The notes: a model not told the origin generated them from the sequence alone. A stretch of DNA of 64,000 nt from Loripinus fragilis (GCA_964019695.1 OZ026515.1:143414152-143478151); one strand, 5' to 3'; counted from the stretch's first letter, positions 22,337 through 34,915 are shown. Program-made: numbers and translations.

Positions 22337-22549
22337 TGACAGAGCGATACCACCGTGATTAAGCACCAAACAGTCCAGTCTCTTTGCTAGGGTCAAGTCT
22401 CCATAGGATTCTGTGAGAGTCGTTCATCATTTCGCTTTAGGTAGCAGCCACAATATAGATTTCCGTCAGTTGTCAGGTATTGGTTGTTTCCCTGTGATGA
22501 TACATTGCATAAGTTAGGAAGCGTCACATTTTGTGTTTTTACAACAACA
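22337..22549 (-). repeat. LTR (3' LTR of the minus-strand element)
   Basis: Shares TGACAGAGCGATACYAC, CAGTCYA..GTCTCTTT, GTGAGAGTCGTTCATCAT and GTCAGTTGTCAGGT with 32953-33175 in the same order and orientation. Confidence 0.7.
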
Positions 22550-22562
22550 GAATCTAGGTTGA

Positions 22563-22620
22563 CGTCCCGCATAACTGAAAGATTGTTGAGTGGACGTAAA
22601 GAATCAAATCAAACAAACAA
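22563..22620 (+). mobile_element. 5'-truncated SINE S1 with target duplication
   Basis: Only the 3' end of S1 is present (CGTCCCGCATAACTGAAAGA to AATCAAACAAACAA). It is flanked by perfect 14-bp copies of AGAATCTAGGTTGA at 22549-22562 and 22621-22634, the signature of L1/RTE-style target-primed insertion next to the LTR. Confidence 0.85.
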
Positions 22621-22736
22621 AGAATCTAGGTTGAAGTTTTGGCCAGTAAAATAATTTAAATCCCAGTTGCGTCTGCTGCTGTCCATTCTTAGGCGGTGGT
22701 TCTGCTGTTGTTTATTTATCGTTTGTTGTTGCTCCC

Positions 22737-22844
<108 letters not shown>

Positions 22845-24699
22845 ATTTTGCCGTACTCTGTATCTTCTCTTCTAGTTTTGCAATCATCTAGCTGGGGAAG
22901 AGAGGGCTGGTTGCTTTATTTTTGTTCTGTTCTGAAATTCATTTGCTGTTATCGTTCTTTGAGTCTCTGACGCGATGTCATGGGTTGGTCTGTAGTATGT
23001 GATTGTGGCATTTCCTGCTTATTCTTACGTACTTTTTTACTACTCGCAGGAGAGCGTGACTTATATGTCTCGCTATGCGACATAATACAATCACAACTTT
23101 CTCCCCCGTTTTCTCCTTAGGGCCCTGTTAAAGGTATTATCCGAAAATGGTACCCCATCCAAAGGTTGAGCCCAAAACTTGAAATCTACCCAATTCCCTG
23201 AATAAATATGCACATGTATGAAGCCAATAGCAAAGACAGGTTACTTACGTGATAAACTACTACAATACCATGCTATAATGATATATGTACCTGTAACTAG
23301 AGTTAATTATTAGAAATACATATAGATCTAGTAGCAGCAAATGCCTGTATCCTGCAGGGGACATGTTGTACAATAATTATGTCCTTCATGTGACATGTTT
23401 TATGAAGACTGTTTCCTCTACGGACATATTTAATGATTTAAAATTGTGTCCTGCATGGGACAGTGATTAAGAAAGATGCTGCAAGCTCTTTAGACTTTAT
23501 TCAATCTACAGAATCCAAATTAAAATGTGCAAGTGTAAATGGACACTACTTCAGATATTCTCACGACTGTAGACTCTCGACTCTGAAAGATATTTACAAC
23601 TGTTGTTAACATATTCAGGCCTAATTTGTTTTGGTTATAAATCTAAGCCTTTATCTAGTTAAAAGCCACGCAGATCCCAACGTATGGTTACAAATTGTTC
23701 AGACTCAACCTAAGGCTAAAACTTACCATCACGTTCACTTGAGTCAGCAGCATTTGTACCTATTGAATTTGTTGAACCCTCAGTCTGAAGGTGAGCCAAC
23801 TCCATGTCTAAGGTAACTTCTATCTCGGAACCGTTTCAATCAACATCTCAGGAGATTCATACCAAAGTACTTGGTTGACACTCACAATCTTGCTTACTGA
23901 ACTCAACTGCATCTGTATAGACCTGGTTGGCCGGATTAGGACTCTCAATGTAGAGGCTAGACAGCTCTGTGTCCACGTTCAGTTCTTTTCATACTCTATC
24001 AACATCTATTTCCATGTGCTGTTAATTATCTGTAATTAAATACAATTTTCAAAGTAATCAAATGTAATTGTAATCATGTTTTTTTTTCAAATACATGTAA
24101 TGTAATTGTAATGATTACTGAAAATATTTTAGCTGTAATTATAATTACTTTCAAATACTTTTCAAATACATTTGGCTATTTACTTAGAAAATTTGCCCAA
24201 CACAAGAAACAAATAGGTGACTAATGGTAATATTTTAGTTCAGATCTACGGATGAGAAATAGAACACAGGATAAATAAAACATATTGACTTTTTTTGGAC
24301 AGTAAAATCAGCACACTTTAAAATATGTAGAACATTTCAGACTTAACATGGTGTTTAAGATTAATTTGCATTTTGTATAAAAAATCAAAACCAAACTTAT
24401 TTTTTCAAAATTAAAAAATATGGCAGTAGACATCTAACATGATATAAGGTACATTTTTCTCCCAAAATTCACTCTTGACAGCATTTTTGTTTCTCCTATT
24501 TGCTGGAAATGTTGAGAAACAAAACTAGTCCTGTTCATTTTGACATGCTTAGCTGATTTCATATGTAAATTCATCAAACCCAGACCATAAAAAGAAGACT
24601 ACTCAAAGGTGTTAAATCTTTTGTTATTGAATATAGCTAGCTTATGTGAAAAGGTACTTATGACCTTCTTAATAGCTTACTGTATATGTGTGCAAACTG

Positions 24700-24900
24700 G
24701 ACAAAGGTTATTACACAAAAGTACATTTTCTTGTGGAAATGCCAAATAACTGTTTTTTCATCCAATAGTGCAACATCTGCCCCTGTAGAATGCTTATTCA
24801 GCATAGCAGGCAAAGTTTTAGGCCTGAAAGGCGTTCCCTCAAAAATGACACTTTTGAAAATCTTAAATTGATGATTAAATGTAATCATCAAATTAAATCT
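24700..24900 (+). pseudogene. hAT transposase C-terminal fragment
   Basis: About 60 codons ending in the hAT C-terminal dimerisation motif (SAPVECLFSIAG..LGLKGVPSKMTLLKILNL). The intact family has an RNase H-like catalytic domain of several hundred residues upstream; only degenerate AT-rich sequence precedes this piece, so it cannot be active. Confidence 0.75.
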
Positions 24901-24902
24901 GA

Positions 24903-25078
24903 GTGATAGGGAGTGCAGTGGCTCAGTGGTCGAGTGCTTTACTCAAGACCCAGGGGACGCGGGTTCAAGCCTCACCGGCGTCACTGCATTGTGGTCCTTG
25001 AGCAAGACACATTTATCCTAGCTTAGGACTGGTTCAACCCAGGAAGACCCGTCCTTGTTTAACTGAAAAATTTGTTAA
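24903..25078 (+). mobile_element. SINE S1, copy nested in the hAT relic
   Basis: A box GGCTCAGTGGTCGAGTGC, B box GGGTTCAAGCCTC, body CTTGAGCAAGACACA and GGTTCAACCCAGGAAGACC. The 3' tail is reduced. Confidence 0.8.
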
Positions 25079-27374
25079 AAGCAGCTGACTGAGCTAAAGG
25101 TTGCAGTTGTGTAACAGACAATTTCCATGTTACATACTTTATAAATCTATCTTGCTAAGTGGTACTGTATAGTGAAATAGATCTATAAAGTATGTAGGCA
25201 GATATAATGTATGATGTAATAAACTTAAAAACCACATTGGTATGAACTGTGCATTGTGTATATATATTTGTTTAACTTTGATAAGAACATGAATAAAATT
25301 TCATAGCTAACTTAAGAAATAACAGTGTATGACATGGCTTTATATATAACTTCAAAGACCCTATCTTTTTAATTTTAAAAGTGAGTACTATATAGCATTG
25401 CAATTTTAGATAAAAACTTCAAAAGCAATTAGTAATGTATTTGATTACATTTCTAAAGTAATTGTAATTGTAATCATTACATTTCTACAGGACCTGTAAT
25501 TGTTATGTAATTGTAATCATTGATAAGTCAAAGTAAATGCAATGTATTTGAATACTTTTCAAAGTATTTGGCCGCAGGTCTGTTCCCATGTTCCGTTGTT
25601 GAGAACCCTATACGCACATCTGATAGTAAACTTGATTCTCTAGAGGATGCAATGGCTGGCTGAGGAATTGACTTTTACTCTGTCTGAACAGTTTCAGTGA
25701 TATTGCTACTCTGATCAACATCTCTCGCAAGAGTATTGTGCAGTTGTGCTGCAGCGTCTGACTGTTCAATCAGACAGGAATTTATGGACATACCGGTTCC
25801 CATATCTAAAGCAAGGGATGTTTCACTAGTCATCTCACTAAAAGGGGATTTTGTTTCATGGTAAGTGAGAACGTCTTCATTGCTACTTGCAGGCTTTTCC
25901 AACTTTCATTGCTCCTGATGTCACACTCTGCATCATTTTCCTTATCATTTTAACTGTCACAGTCAGTTATCTGAACAGGAGACCTATTTTTTTCAATTTC
26001 ACAGCTTTATTCATAAACATCAGTTATGTTCAAACATGGTAAAACTATCTCATCGTCTAGCTCTTACTAGCTATGGGCTCCGCAGACGTCTTACATTTTG
26101 TATGGTCACCAATCTTTTAAACCCATTAATATCACAGGTGATTCAATAAATGACAATGCATCTCAGCCTTGACCAACAGTCCCATGATCTGTAAATAACA
26201 TTTCCACATTGTCATACTTGACACCAGGAGTAGAAAATGTTTCTTAAAACCACTGCACTATTGGTTCCACTTTGTCTACTTATATGGTATTTTTCAGTCT
26301 GCCTTCTCTGAATGAATCTGGTGGGGTTTGATAGTCTGCCGCCTTTAATTTCTACGAGGCCTCATGATGGCATTTTTTGTTAATGCTCGGCATCCAGGCT
26401 AGAATTATTCCTTGGACTATTACAAACAATATAGGGGTGGATGCCAAGCGTGATTTTTCGATTTAAGGTCACGGTGAGGTCAAAGGTCAAGTAAGTGCAA
26501 CTATTTAGAAAAATGGCATTTAAATATAGTAAATATTTTTTTAATCACAAAATGCTACTAATATGAGCAAAAACACTTGCACGTGAGAAAAGAATGGCAC
26601 AGAGGCTTGCCACAGCCTCCAAATTGACATTTGCAAAGAAATACCGTATTTATGATAATAAGCATTCAGGCTCAATACAAATTAAAGAACAATATAGTCC
26701 GGACCAATTAAGCTTACCTTACACCCCCAGGGCATTTTTTCTGGAGTGCCAAATTGTTCATTAAGAACCCTTAAATGCAATATAAAGTTCTAAAAAAATA
26801 ACCTGTCTGGGCTATATGAAAATGCATGGTTTCCATGGCAACCCACAATCCTATTCAAGAATGGTGATGTGCCTAAAGAATTACTCATATCTTAGTAACT
26901 ACTTGTCCTAGACTTCTAAACATGGTGTCAAATTAAAACGTAGACAGAGGCCTTTAATCCATTGTCGCTTATGCAAATTATCTAATTTGCATAACTATTT
27001 ATGAAAATTTTAAAATGTGATTCAAGAATGGGGGTGAACCTACAAAATCAATAATATCTCCGTTGCTTCTTGTCACAACCAACTAAAATTGGTACCAAAT
27101 GAAAGCTTAGACATTGGCCTTTTATCAATTTGTGACATATGCAAATTATCTAATCTACATAATTTGTGTTTACATGAATATTAATAAAAACGTTAAAAAT
27201 TTGGAAATCATTTAAATCATAAATAAGCAGACTGCATCTGCATATCATCATTTATGCATATTGCTATGTCATCAGTGATACAATTGGACAATTTCATTCA
27301 TCCAATGGTCCGATTTGTAATTGCCTCAATTGCATATCCATTAATTTATATGTGTTAACTTATCAAATGACGTG

Positions 27375-27675
27375 TCTGGCTACAGATGCGTGTCTGACTG
27401 CAGATCCAGGGGTCGCGAGTTAGATCCCGGCCCGGTCCCACACTTTCGTGGAGATTGATCATGAAATAATTTCTTCGGTCATTCTCTTCCCTTCCGCTGA
27501 TTCATTCAAGAAGGGTTGTTGTCAGTTACAAGCGAAACTATGTGCACGAATTACTGGTTAACCGCTTGTTCAAGCCTGCCCAGGAAAAAGTGGGATTAGG
27601 TGAACTGACCGTCCCGCAATGACCATAGCTGTTGACCTGGGACGTAAAGCAACAAAACAAACAAACAAACAAACT
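27375..27675 (+). mobile_element. tRNA-derived SINE (family S4)
   Basis: B box GCGAGTTAGATCCCGGC near 27414, then a long body and a 3' end GGACGTAAAGCAACAAAACA with an AAACAAAC tail as in S1. Inserted in the 4.48-kb element. Confidence 0.65.
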
Positions 27676-29984
27676 TATCAAATGAAGGAAAGTCATATAA
27701 AAACTAAAAACCTTGGGAGAGGGGAAGGGGAGGTGGTAATAAGACCTTCCTTGCACCCCTAGGACATTTTCTCATGTATGTCAACTTGTTTAGTTGGGTC
27801 GCCTTAATGACAAAAATATTGTCATAAAAATAAACCCATTTGGAATATATGAAATTACAATGGTTTCCATGGCTACCTATCATACAATTCAGAAGAATTG
27901 GGTGTTTGGTGATTCTAGTGAACAATTTGGCACCCATGAAAAACTGTCCTCGACTAGTACTATATATGTAAATTGTATGAAACATGACCCTATAGATTTG
28001 ATATATAATTTTAAGTTATCAAAGGCACTTCTAATTCACATCTACGTTGTATCAATTTGGTGTATGACTTCATTTATCATACACCTAGCTTCGAATATGT
28101 GCCTATACTCATATTCGCAGGTAATCTACGTATCTACAGACAGGATTGTGATTCAGCATATTCAGCACCCATACAGCATGATACAGGCAAAAATCAAACT
28201 CTTTAACTTCCCAAAGTTGCAAGCCTCTAGGGCAACTTGTAGTCCTAAAAGATAGGTACACACCACTGCATCGTATGCACATTCTATCATGCAGATCTGA
28301 TTAGCATTCAACATTTAAACATCTGACGGTTCTGCACATTTTTGCAGCCACAAGTGCTGATGAGCTCCATGCAGGCCGGACACACAGCTGGCAATCTGTC
28401 AGTCTGAACCTGAATTGTGTCCGGAGCATATCTGTTATACAATTTGAGACAGGAATCCCAAATTTAGTGGGTGGATACACCTTGGGGTCGCAGAGTGTCA
28501 CATACTGTTTCTGGGGTAACTGTGATTTTGACCTTGTCCTCTGACCCAAGTTCTAGGAAAATCGTGTCTAGAGCATATATCTTGTATTGTTTTAAGATAG
28601 ATATTCCCAATTAAGATTGTGGATACATGTTAGGGTGCCAGAGTGTCCCGTATTGGTTGGGGTTACTTTGATCTTGGGGTTGTAGAGTGTCACACACTGT
28701 TTATAGATCACTGCCTCATTTATGAAAATTTATTATCTTTGGGGTATTTTATCAATTTGTGACACAATTCATGATTTTGCCTAATAATCAACTCTCAAAC
28801 AGTGCAATTCAAAGGTATCTTTATAGGTGGTACAACCCTTTTCTCACATAGAAGAAAAGATTTAATTGTACCAAATCAATATCTACATTTTTTCGTTCAA
28901 CCCAGCACCCATACAGCATCATACAGGGAAAAACAAACTCTTTAACTTCCCAAAGTTGCAAACTTCTACCTTATGACTGTCCCAGTGTTTGAGCTTCCAG
29001 GTAGTACTTCCAAAATATATTTTGTACATGTGAATTTAATGAACAGCGTTGAAAACACCAAAATACAAAAATGTATAAAGGACCGTCTCAATCTATTGTA
29101 AGAATTCCCCAGAACTTCTTTATTTATTATACCTCAGATTGGAACTTTCTGGTCACCTGAACAAAACTGTTAAAAACACCAATGCCAAGTTAGTAAAAGC
29201 GAACAAACATATATGTGTATTCTTACGTACATTTGTAATTATCTTTTTCTATTTCATACTCTGTTTTATTATAAAAACAGCGATTGAGTCTTCCATTTGA
29301 AGGAAGTTTTGCTTTATCAAGCTTGTGAAAACGGGTTAACACTTGGTCAAGCTTTTCAGGTATGTTGTTCTGTTGTGCAAAGCTTTCTGTCAAACTGTTG
29401 TCAGAACTGCGCTACCAAGACATGATCTCTGTACAATGAAATGTGAATAATTTGCTACCCAATGTTGCTTTTAGCAAAGCAATATTATCGCATGAAAATT
29501 GTATGAGTCCTTCTATGTCAATATTAACAGGGAAATATACATATCCATTTTTAGACACATTTGTCAAAAACGAATTTACAATCGCATCACTGGCTTTATT
29601 CAATTAGCGTGACTTTCTGCATTGAACTGCCTTGTAACGGATCAGCGTGACCAGGTGTCTTCATCAGATCAGCCATAAATTTGAATTTTTTTTTGTGACA
29701 GCATAAAGCAGTTCTAGTAATATGCTTAAAATGAGTGCTCTGTCATCATGTCATCTTCAAAGGAACTTTCTGAAGAATAACCTTTTTGGGCCATTGTCAA
29801 AATTTGGGAATGGCATGGTCAGATTAATCAAATGGATACATGAATAGTGGGGCCTTTATATCTAAAGAGCATACAAAATTAGCGATCAAGATGCATCTTT
29901 ACATCATAAACGAATGATTGACATCTTGATAAATATATCTGTGGTATTTCATAATTTCAAATTGGGGTCTTCTTCTGTAATTTG

Positions 29985-30185
29985 CTGGTGCAGCGGCTCA
30001 GTGGTAGAGTGCTTGACTCGAGACCGAGGGGCCTCTGGTTCGAGGCTCACTGGCGTCACTGCGTTGTGCCCTTGAGCAAGACACATTACTCCTAGCTTAG
30101 CACTGGTTCAACCCAGGTAGACTCGTCCCTTTATATCTGAAAGATTGTTTATAGGATGTAAAGAATCAAATCAAACAAACAAAAA
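29985..30185 (+). mobile_element. SINE S1, copy nested in the 4.48-kb element
   Basis: A box GGCTCAGTGGTAGAGTGC, B box TGGTTCGAGGCTC, body CTTGAGCAAGACACATTAC, 3' end GGATGTAAAGAATCAAATCA then an AAACAAAC tail. This is the best preserved full-length S1 in the window. Confidence 0.85.
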
Positions 30186-30807
30186 AGCATGTACTTTTTC
30201 CAGACACCCAATATCATTCACATGACCAAGAGCCAATCTGTGTCCAGAATTGTGAAACTCTACACCCCCCCCCTCCCTATTTATTGTGTTTTTGGCAAAT
30301 TAAGACATCATTCAAATATATTGCAGACCCTCTTACCAATCAAATAACACAATGTACAAGCATTGCTTGTGAGTGGTCTATAACTAAGGCATGATTGAAA
30401 ATTTCGTTGAAAAAAAGACTGTAAATATGAAAAATCTACCCCGAAATCACTGATTTTTCTGCGGAAAGTATATTTTCTATCCCATAATAGCTATAATATT
30501 CCACAAACTATTCTTTTCAACATTTCTATATCTGACTTTTAGTTTTCAGCATATTAAACATAATTAGAATGATTTAGATACCATCTATAGCAATGTTAAA
30601 AGACCTAATGACGATTCTAATAAGAAAATGCACCTATTTGACCTTTGACCTTGCTGTGACCTTAATTCGAAGTTTCAGACGTGGCATCCACCCTGGGGCA
30701 CTTTGTCATACCCCAAAGAGTATTTCTAGCATGGATGCCGAGCATTAACAAAAAATGCCATCAAAACCATTTTCTAGGGGTCTTAGAAATTACAGGCTGC
30801 AGACTAT

Positions 30808-32850
30808 GATGCCGAAATGATAAGTCTGATCTGTAGCGCTTCCCTTATAACGCCATGCAAATAGATCAGGCCTTGTTTAAACTATTTTCGAGTTTAAAAC
30901 CATGTTCAAACGGCACCTGAATCTCCTGGTTTGAACATGGATTTTCGTTCACCTGACAATGGGTTAAAACAACTATAAGTATAGGTATTTGTGCAAGAAT
31001 GCATTATCACTCACAGAAGGTATAACTTTGTCACCATTTACACCTCCATGAACCAATCCAGTAGAATCAATGTGGATTTTTTAAAGGCATGTCTTCACCA
31101 GGGTTCCCCTTTTGTTCTACGACTGCCATACACAACACATCTTCTTTAATATCACCAGCAATACTGTTCGTCCATTTCACTCGTCAATTCTCTGGAATGA
31201 ACCTTTATCTAATTTGTGACCTTCATCCAAAGCGTGCACTGTCATCAGAAATGAATCTGTTATTTGGTCAGATTTGACCTAAATATTAAAATCGATCTTC
31301 ATCCTCAAGGTATTATTGACTTAACTTAATGGAGTTTTTCCATATGACCGTTGACAACAATTTAGAAGCATCTCTTTCTGTAGACTGTCCTCAGAACCAG
31401 TGTTCTTGCAGATTCCTGTCATCCAAACAAGACATACTGGCAATCACTTCTATGTGTGCTGTACCTTCGATACTCTTCTGGGAACACTTATCTATTGCCA
31501 AGATTTCAGACATACGTTCCTTTGCTTTTTCTTCTTAGTTTTTGACTTTATGAATGGCAGTTGGTAATTGTGCAGCATAACCTTTTGTTGTTATTTTGCT
31601 AGGGGAAGAGTACTACACGTGACTCTTTGTTTAATATAAGAGACTGGTACTGTGCAATATGTTGTGCATTTGCTGATAAGTCCAGAGCAAGGTTAGCCTC
31701 TGAGATGTGCATATACTTCTGGCGGTAAGTTCTTGAGCACTACATAATGTAGTACAGTACCATGCACAGGGTCTCCGTATGACAGTAAAGTGCTTATTGT
31801 CCTGCTTCTTGATCAAAGCATTCTGGCGACATGTTCTTATGGACAGCGTGTTCGCGTAACTTTCTTACTTGCTCTTTAAGGCTCTGCCTGGTAGCAATCA
31901 TGTTCTGTCTGTCCTTCCATGCTATTTTTTTCACCTGGAGGCTGGCTGGCTAGCAAAAACCTTTAGTAGGGATCTTCTGCCTTGGCCAGCTCCTCCTCAT
32001 CTGTACTAGCATACCCACCTAATATTTCTTCCAAAGAAAATATCATTGTTTGAGCTGCATTTTCTCTCAGAGGATAGGCCAATCTGTCTTCTTGTTGGCT
32101 TTCTTCTTACTGGAGCGTATGTAGGTCTTTGGAGATGCGTCCATTCTGGGGGCTGCTTTTGGATTATGTGCCTTTTGAAGAGCTTGCTGATATTTTGTGT
32201 GGACTTTGTATCCTGGTTGGTGTCCCTCTTGGGGAGTATGCAGGTCTCTGAACAGGTAACCCCTCAGGAGAGTAGGTCTGTATTTTGGCCAGTGAGTTTA
32301 CTGCAGAATATTAGGGATGTCTAGTGGGGTTCCTAAAAGGAACTACCCAACTAGGGAGATTTCTATAAGGGTTACTCAATAATCTTTATCCACCAGCACG
32401 ACACTGTTCTTCCAGGTGAGTATGCGGGCAATGTGGCCGAATTTTCGTTTCATGAGTGTGCAATGTGAAACCTTGGGGCCGATCTTGCGCTGGGAGAGTA
32501 TGTTGATCTCTATGGGCTGGTGTTTCTCTGGAGAATATGCAGGTCTTATTGCTGGAGTGTCTTCAGAAGAATGTTATGATTTTCTTCTGATTCTACTGTT
32601 AGTGTCAGTCTCAATGTGTTTGTTAGACCATGAGCCTGTCTCTGATGACCTATAAAATAAATTAAATGTCAATCCCAGATTATGGCTGAGTGTGTAGTAG
32701 ACATGTATGTTTGAGTGCTTCTGTTCTCTTGAGTCTGTCTTACCCCCGACAGAAATGACGTCCGTAATTTCTTGCAAAATCAATCATTCTGAAAATTTGC
32801 CTTAATACCTTCAGGTTTAGAATGTCAAGTACTGTTTCGGTAGTCATGTT
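30808..32850 (-). pseudogene. Broken coding region of the LTR element, 5' part
   Basis: Candidate first ATG at 32847 (minus), about 80 nt after the primer-binding-like site, opens MTTETVLDILNLK. Downstream on the minus strand, protein-like segments with stops and frameshifts follow. In order they are a Pro/Ser/Tyr segment with AYSP repeats (about 32100-32560), ASTDEEELAKAEDPY (near 32000), a predicted coiled coil RQSLKEQVRKLREH (near 31870), SEANLALDLSANAQHIAQYQ (near 31660) and VHGGVNGDKVIPSVSDNAF (near 31020). Position after the LTR suggests a gag-like product, but no gag domain or zinc knuckle is recognised. Confidence 0.45.
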
Positions 32851-32929
32851 TGCTTTCAAGCATCTGAATTATGACATTTGATCGGCTGCTTTTCTACCCA
32901 CGTCTGGATAGCACTGGGGTGTGTTCTGA

Positions 32930-32946
32930 TCCCTTTTCTGACACCA
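32930..32946 (-). promoter_or_regulatory. Primer-binding-site-like sequence
   Basis: Minus-strand TGGTGTCAGAAAAGGGA starts six bases inside the LTR. It resembles the complement of a tRNA-Leu 3' end (TGGTGTCAGAAGTGGGA as I recall it), with two mismatches. Confidence 0.55.
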
Positions 32947-32952
32947 ATTAAG

Positions 32953-33175
32953 TGACAGAGCGATACTACAGATTCTACTGTATACCTGTTTAAGCATCAG
33001 ACAGTCCATGGTCTCTTTACCGGGGACAGGATTACATTGGATTATGTGAGAGTCGTTCATCATATAGTTTAAGGTGGCAGTTCTCTGTCAGTTGTCAGGT
33101 GTTTACGTGGTTGTACTTCTCGAGGGAGAACAGGCTGTGTCAGTCCTGCTAATGTAACATTATACATTCACAACA
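32953..33175 (-). repeat. LTR (5' LTR of the minus-strand element)
   Basis: Direct repeat partner of 22337-22549. It directly abuts the LINE fragment that starts near 33180. Confidence 0.7.
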
Positions 33176-33198
33176 AAACCTAGTATGTATAGGACTTA

Positions 33199-34224
33199 TT
33201 GCATCGCTCAGACAAGCCTGTGAATCAGTGCAGCAACACCAGAGCCCTAACCGCTCTCCAACTAACCATAGGCAAATTTTCAAGATTACAGGACGTTTTA
33301 TCGGGTGTGCCCCAAGGCTCTGTCCTTGGACCGATACTTTTTCTGATTTTTGTAAATGACATTGATACAGTGGTATCCAGCCACATCCAGAAGTTTGCAG
33401 ATGATTGTAAAGTTTACAGATCTGTTCCGACAGCAGAGGATATTGAAATACTTCAACAAGATATAAACAATTTATGTCAATGGTCCAAAGATTGGCGAAT
33501 GCTATTTAATGTGAAGAAATGTAAAGTTCTCCATATAGGACATAACAATGCATATTGTGATTATAGTATGAATGGTGAAATTTTACAATCTGTTACAGAA
33601 GAGACTGACTTGGGAATTATTGTGTCAAATGACTTGAAGCCTTCAAAACAACGCGTTAGCGCAGTTAAGAAAGCCAATATGACATTAGGAATGATTAAAC
33701 GCCATATAGTATCAAGGGATAAAAACACCATTGTCAGACTTTACAAAAGCCTTGTGAGACCAAAGTTAGAATATTGTATACAAGCATGGAATCCGTCATT
33801 AATCAAAGATATAGAACTACTTGAACAAGTTCAACACAAAGCAACCAAGTTGATTCCTGAAATATCTCACTTGCCATATCATGATAGACTTAAGTATTTA
33901 AATCTCACCACCCTAGAGCTTAGAAGACATCGTGGAGACCTTATTGAAACATTCAAAATACTTAAAGGATTAGAAGGCATTCCATCGAATAGCCTTTTTG
34001 AACTAAATACTTCTGTCACTAGAGGAAATTCTCTCAAGTTAAATAAACCAAGATCAAGATTGAACATCAGATATAATAATTTCAGTCAACGTGTGATCAA
34101 TGCATGGAATCGACTTCCAGAGCGAGTAATATCATCTACAACTGTGAACGGATTCAAAAACAACCTAGATAGACATTTTCAAGAATTACATGGGGTTTCT
34201 ATGACTCGGTCGCTTAACCCCTAG
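33199..34224 (+). CDS. LINE reverse transcriptase, 5'-truncated ORF2 fragment
   Basis: An open frame of 341 codons encoding the C-terminal half of a non-LTR retrotransposon reverse transcriptase, which would copy its RNA at a nicked target. Visible motifs: SGVPQGSVLGP (residues 35-45), the catalytic box FADDC (66-70), the LGIIVSNDLKPSK block (about 138-150), RPKLEYCIQAWNP (about 190-202) and the terminal NAWNRLPE..FKNNLDRH. The APE endonuclease and RT motifs before PQGS are absent, so it is 5'-truncated. The first ~25 residues are probably out of the original frame, so the annotated start is arbitrary. The pattern fits the CR1/L2/Jockey group. The uninterrupted frame suggests a fairly recent insertion. 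It ends with a short AACAGGTAT-type tail before 34268. Confidence 0.92.
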   Translation: MHRSDKPVNQCSNTRALTALQLTIGKFSRLQDVLSGVPQGSVLGPILFLIFVNDIDTVVSSHIQKFADDCKVYRSVPTAEDIEILQQDINNLCQWSKDWRMLFNVKKCKVLHIGHNNAYCDYSMNGEILQSVTEETDLGIIVSNDLKPSKQRVSAVKKANMTLGMIKRHIVSRDKNTIVRLYKSLVRPKLEYCIQAWNPSLIKDIELLEQVQHKATKLIPEISHLPYHDRLKYLNLTTLELRRHRGDLIETFKILKGLEGIPSNSLFELNTSVTRGNSLKLNKPRSRLNIRYNNFSQRVINAWNRLPERVISSTTVNGFKNNLDRHFQELHGVSMTRSLNP

Positions 34225-34436
34225 GCTGCACTTTAGGGTGTGGCCAACAGGTATAACAGGTATATGTTATTGTCGTATTTTTTTGACCCTGAAGTTCAAA
34301 GGTAGTGACCTATTTTGCTAATTTTTTCTCAGACTTATTATCGATAGTTTTCGCCAAATGAACGGGAATAAATTAGGTTTTCTGGAATTCAATGTGCATT
34401 GTATTATGATAACGGTAGTAATATGTCTATATCATC

Positions 34437-34508
34437 CGCTGTGGTGTAGAGGGCTAAGCCCAGGACTCCTAACATAGAGGAGGCAAGTTCGAATCCCACA
34501 AGGAGTTG
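34437..34508 (+). repeat. tRNA-like module A-left
   Basis: A-box-like TGGTGTAGAGGGC, B-box AGTTCGAATCCC, then T8 at 34509-34516. Acceptor halves do not visibly pair, so it is not called as a tRNA gene. Confidence 0.6.
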
Positions 34509-34849
34509 TTTTTTTTCCCAGTAAAATAGTTTCTATGTACTGGCATGACGGAAAACTCTAGAAAAACGTGAAAATTTTTGTGCAATTGCGTAAACCGGTA
34601 AGTACACATGTACACGTGATCGTGTAGTCGCTAGGAAATCGAGACTGTTTCGCCTAAGAGCGAAGATTGGTTGTCCGACATTCTTGGTTTACTAGCAACT
34701 GCAGTTATGATCATGTGTATATTTACATTTACTTTACATAATTCGCACGCACGCAAAAAAACAAACAAAAACATCATTTTCACGCTTTCTTGTTTTTTAA
34801 AAGCATACAAACCTTTTCTACAGGAAAAAAATAAAATGAAACGCGCCTC

Positions 34850-34915
34850 ATTAGATTCGAACTTATATCTGCTTTTTGCTATGAGTCCCGTGCCTAAACC
34901 ACTACACTGCAGCGG
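34850..34915 (-). repeat. tRNA-like module A-right
   Basis: Minus strand: A-box-like CAGTGTAGTGGTTTAGGC, B-box AGTTCGAATCTAA, then a T-rich run (complement of 34825-34836). Confidence 0.6.

Larger units (their letters stand above)
24018..25582 (+). mobile_element. hAT-type transposon relic
   Basis: Both sides are rich in TGTAATTGTAATCAT-like subterminal repeats. A partial + strand frame near 24760-24870 encodes SAPVECLFSIAGKVLGLKG, the C-terminal dimerisation block of hAT transposases (usual form SAPVERLFS.AG). Flanks TTCCATGT (24010-24017) and TTCCCATGT (25583-25591) look like an imperfect 8-bp target duplication. The minus-strand coding relic reads through if the element is removed. The left terminus does not match the right one, so it is probably eroded. 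Confidence 0.75.
23600..26330 (-). pseudogene. Broken coding region of the LTR element, 3' part
   Basis: On the minus strand, stretches of protein-like reading are separated by stops and frameshifts. One is 75 codons at 25675-25902 (contains LALDMGTGMSINSCLIEQSD). Others lie at about 26060-26330 (TPGVKYDNVEMLFTDHGTVG) and 23700-24017 (SLYIESPNPANQVYTDAVEF). Composition is acidic and Ser/Thr-rich. The reading is cut by the hAT relic at 24018-25582. I recognise no family. It could be the distal open frame of the retrotransposon or a host sequence it carried. Confidence 0.45.
26331..30807. mobile_element. 4.48-kb DNA element with long inverted ends
   Basis: The ends are inverted copies over about 150 bp or more: ATAGTCTGC..CC, GATGGCATTTTTTGTTAATG, CTCGGCATCCA and GGTCAAAGGTCAA occur in mirror order at 26331-26500 and 30640-30807. 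The interior is AT-rich with internal duplications: TGGTTTCCATGGC near 26830 and 27860; CAGCACCCATACAGCAT near 28165 and 28905. It also carries SINEs and no recognisable transposase. The minus-strand coding relic of the LTR element lies immediately on both sides, so this is a later insertion. Confidence 0.7.
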
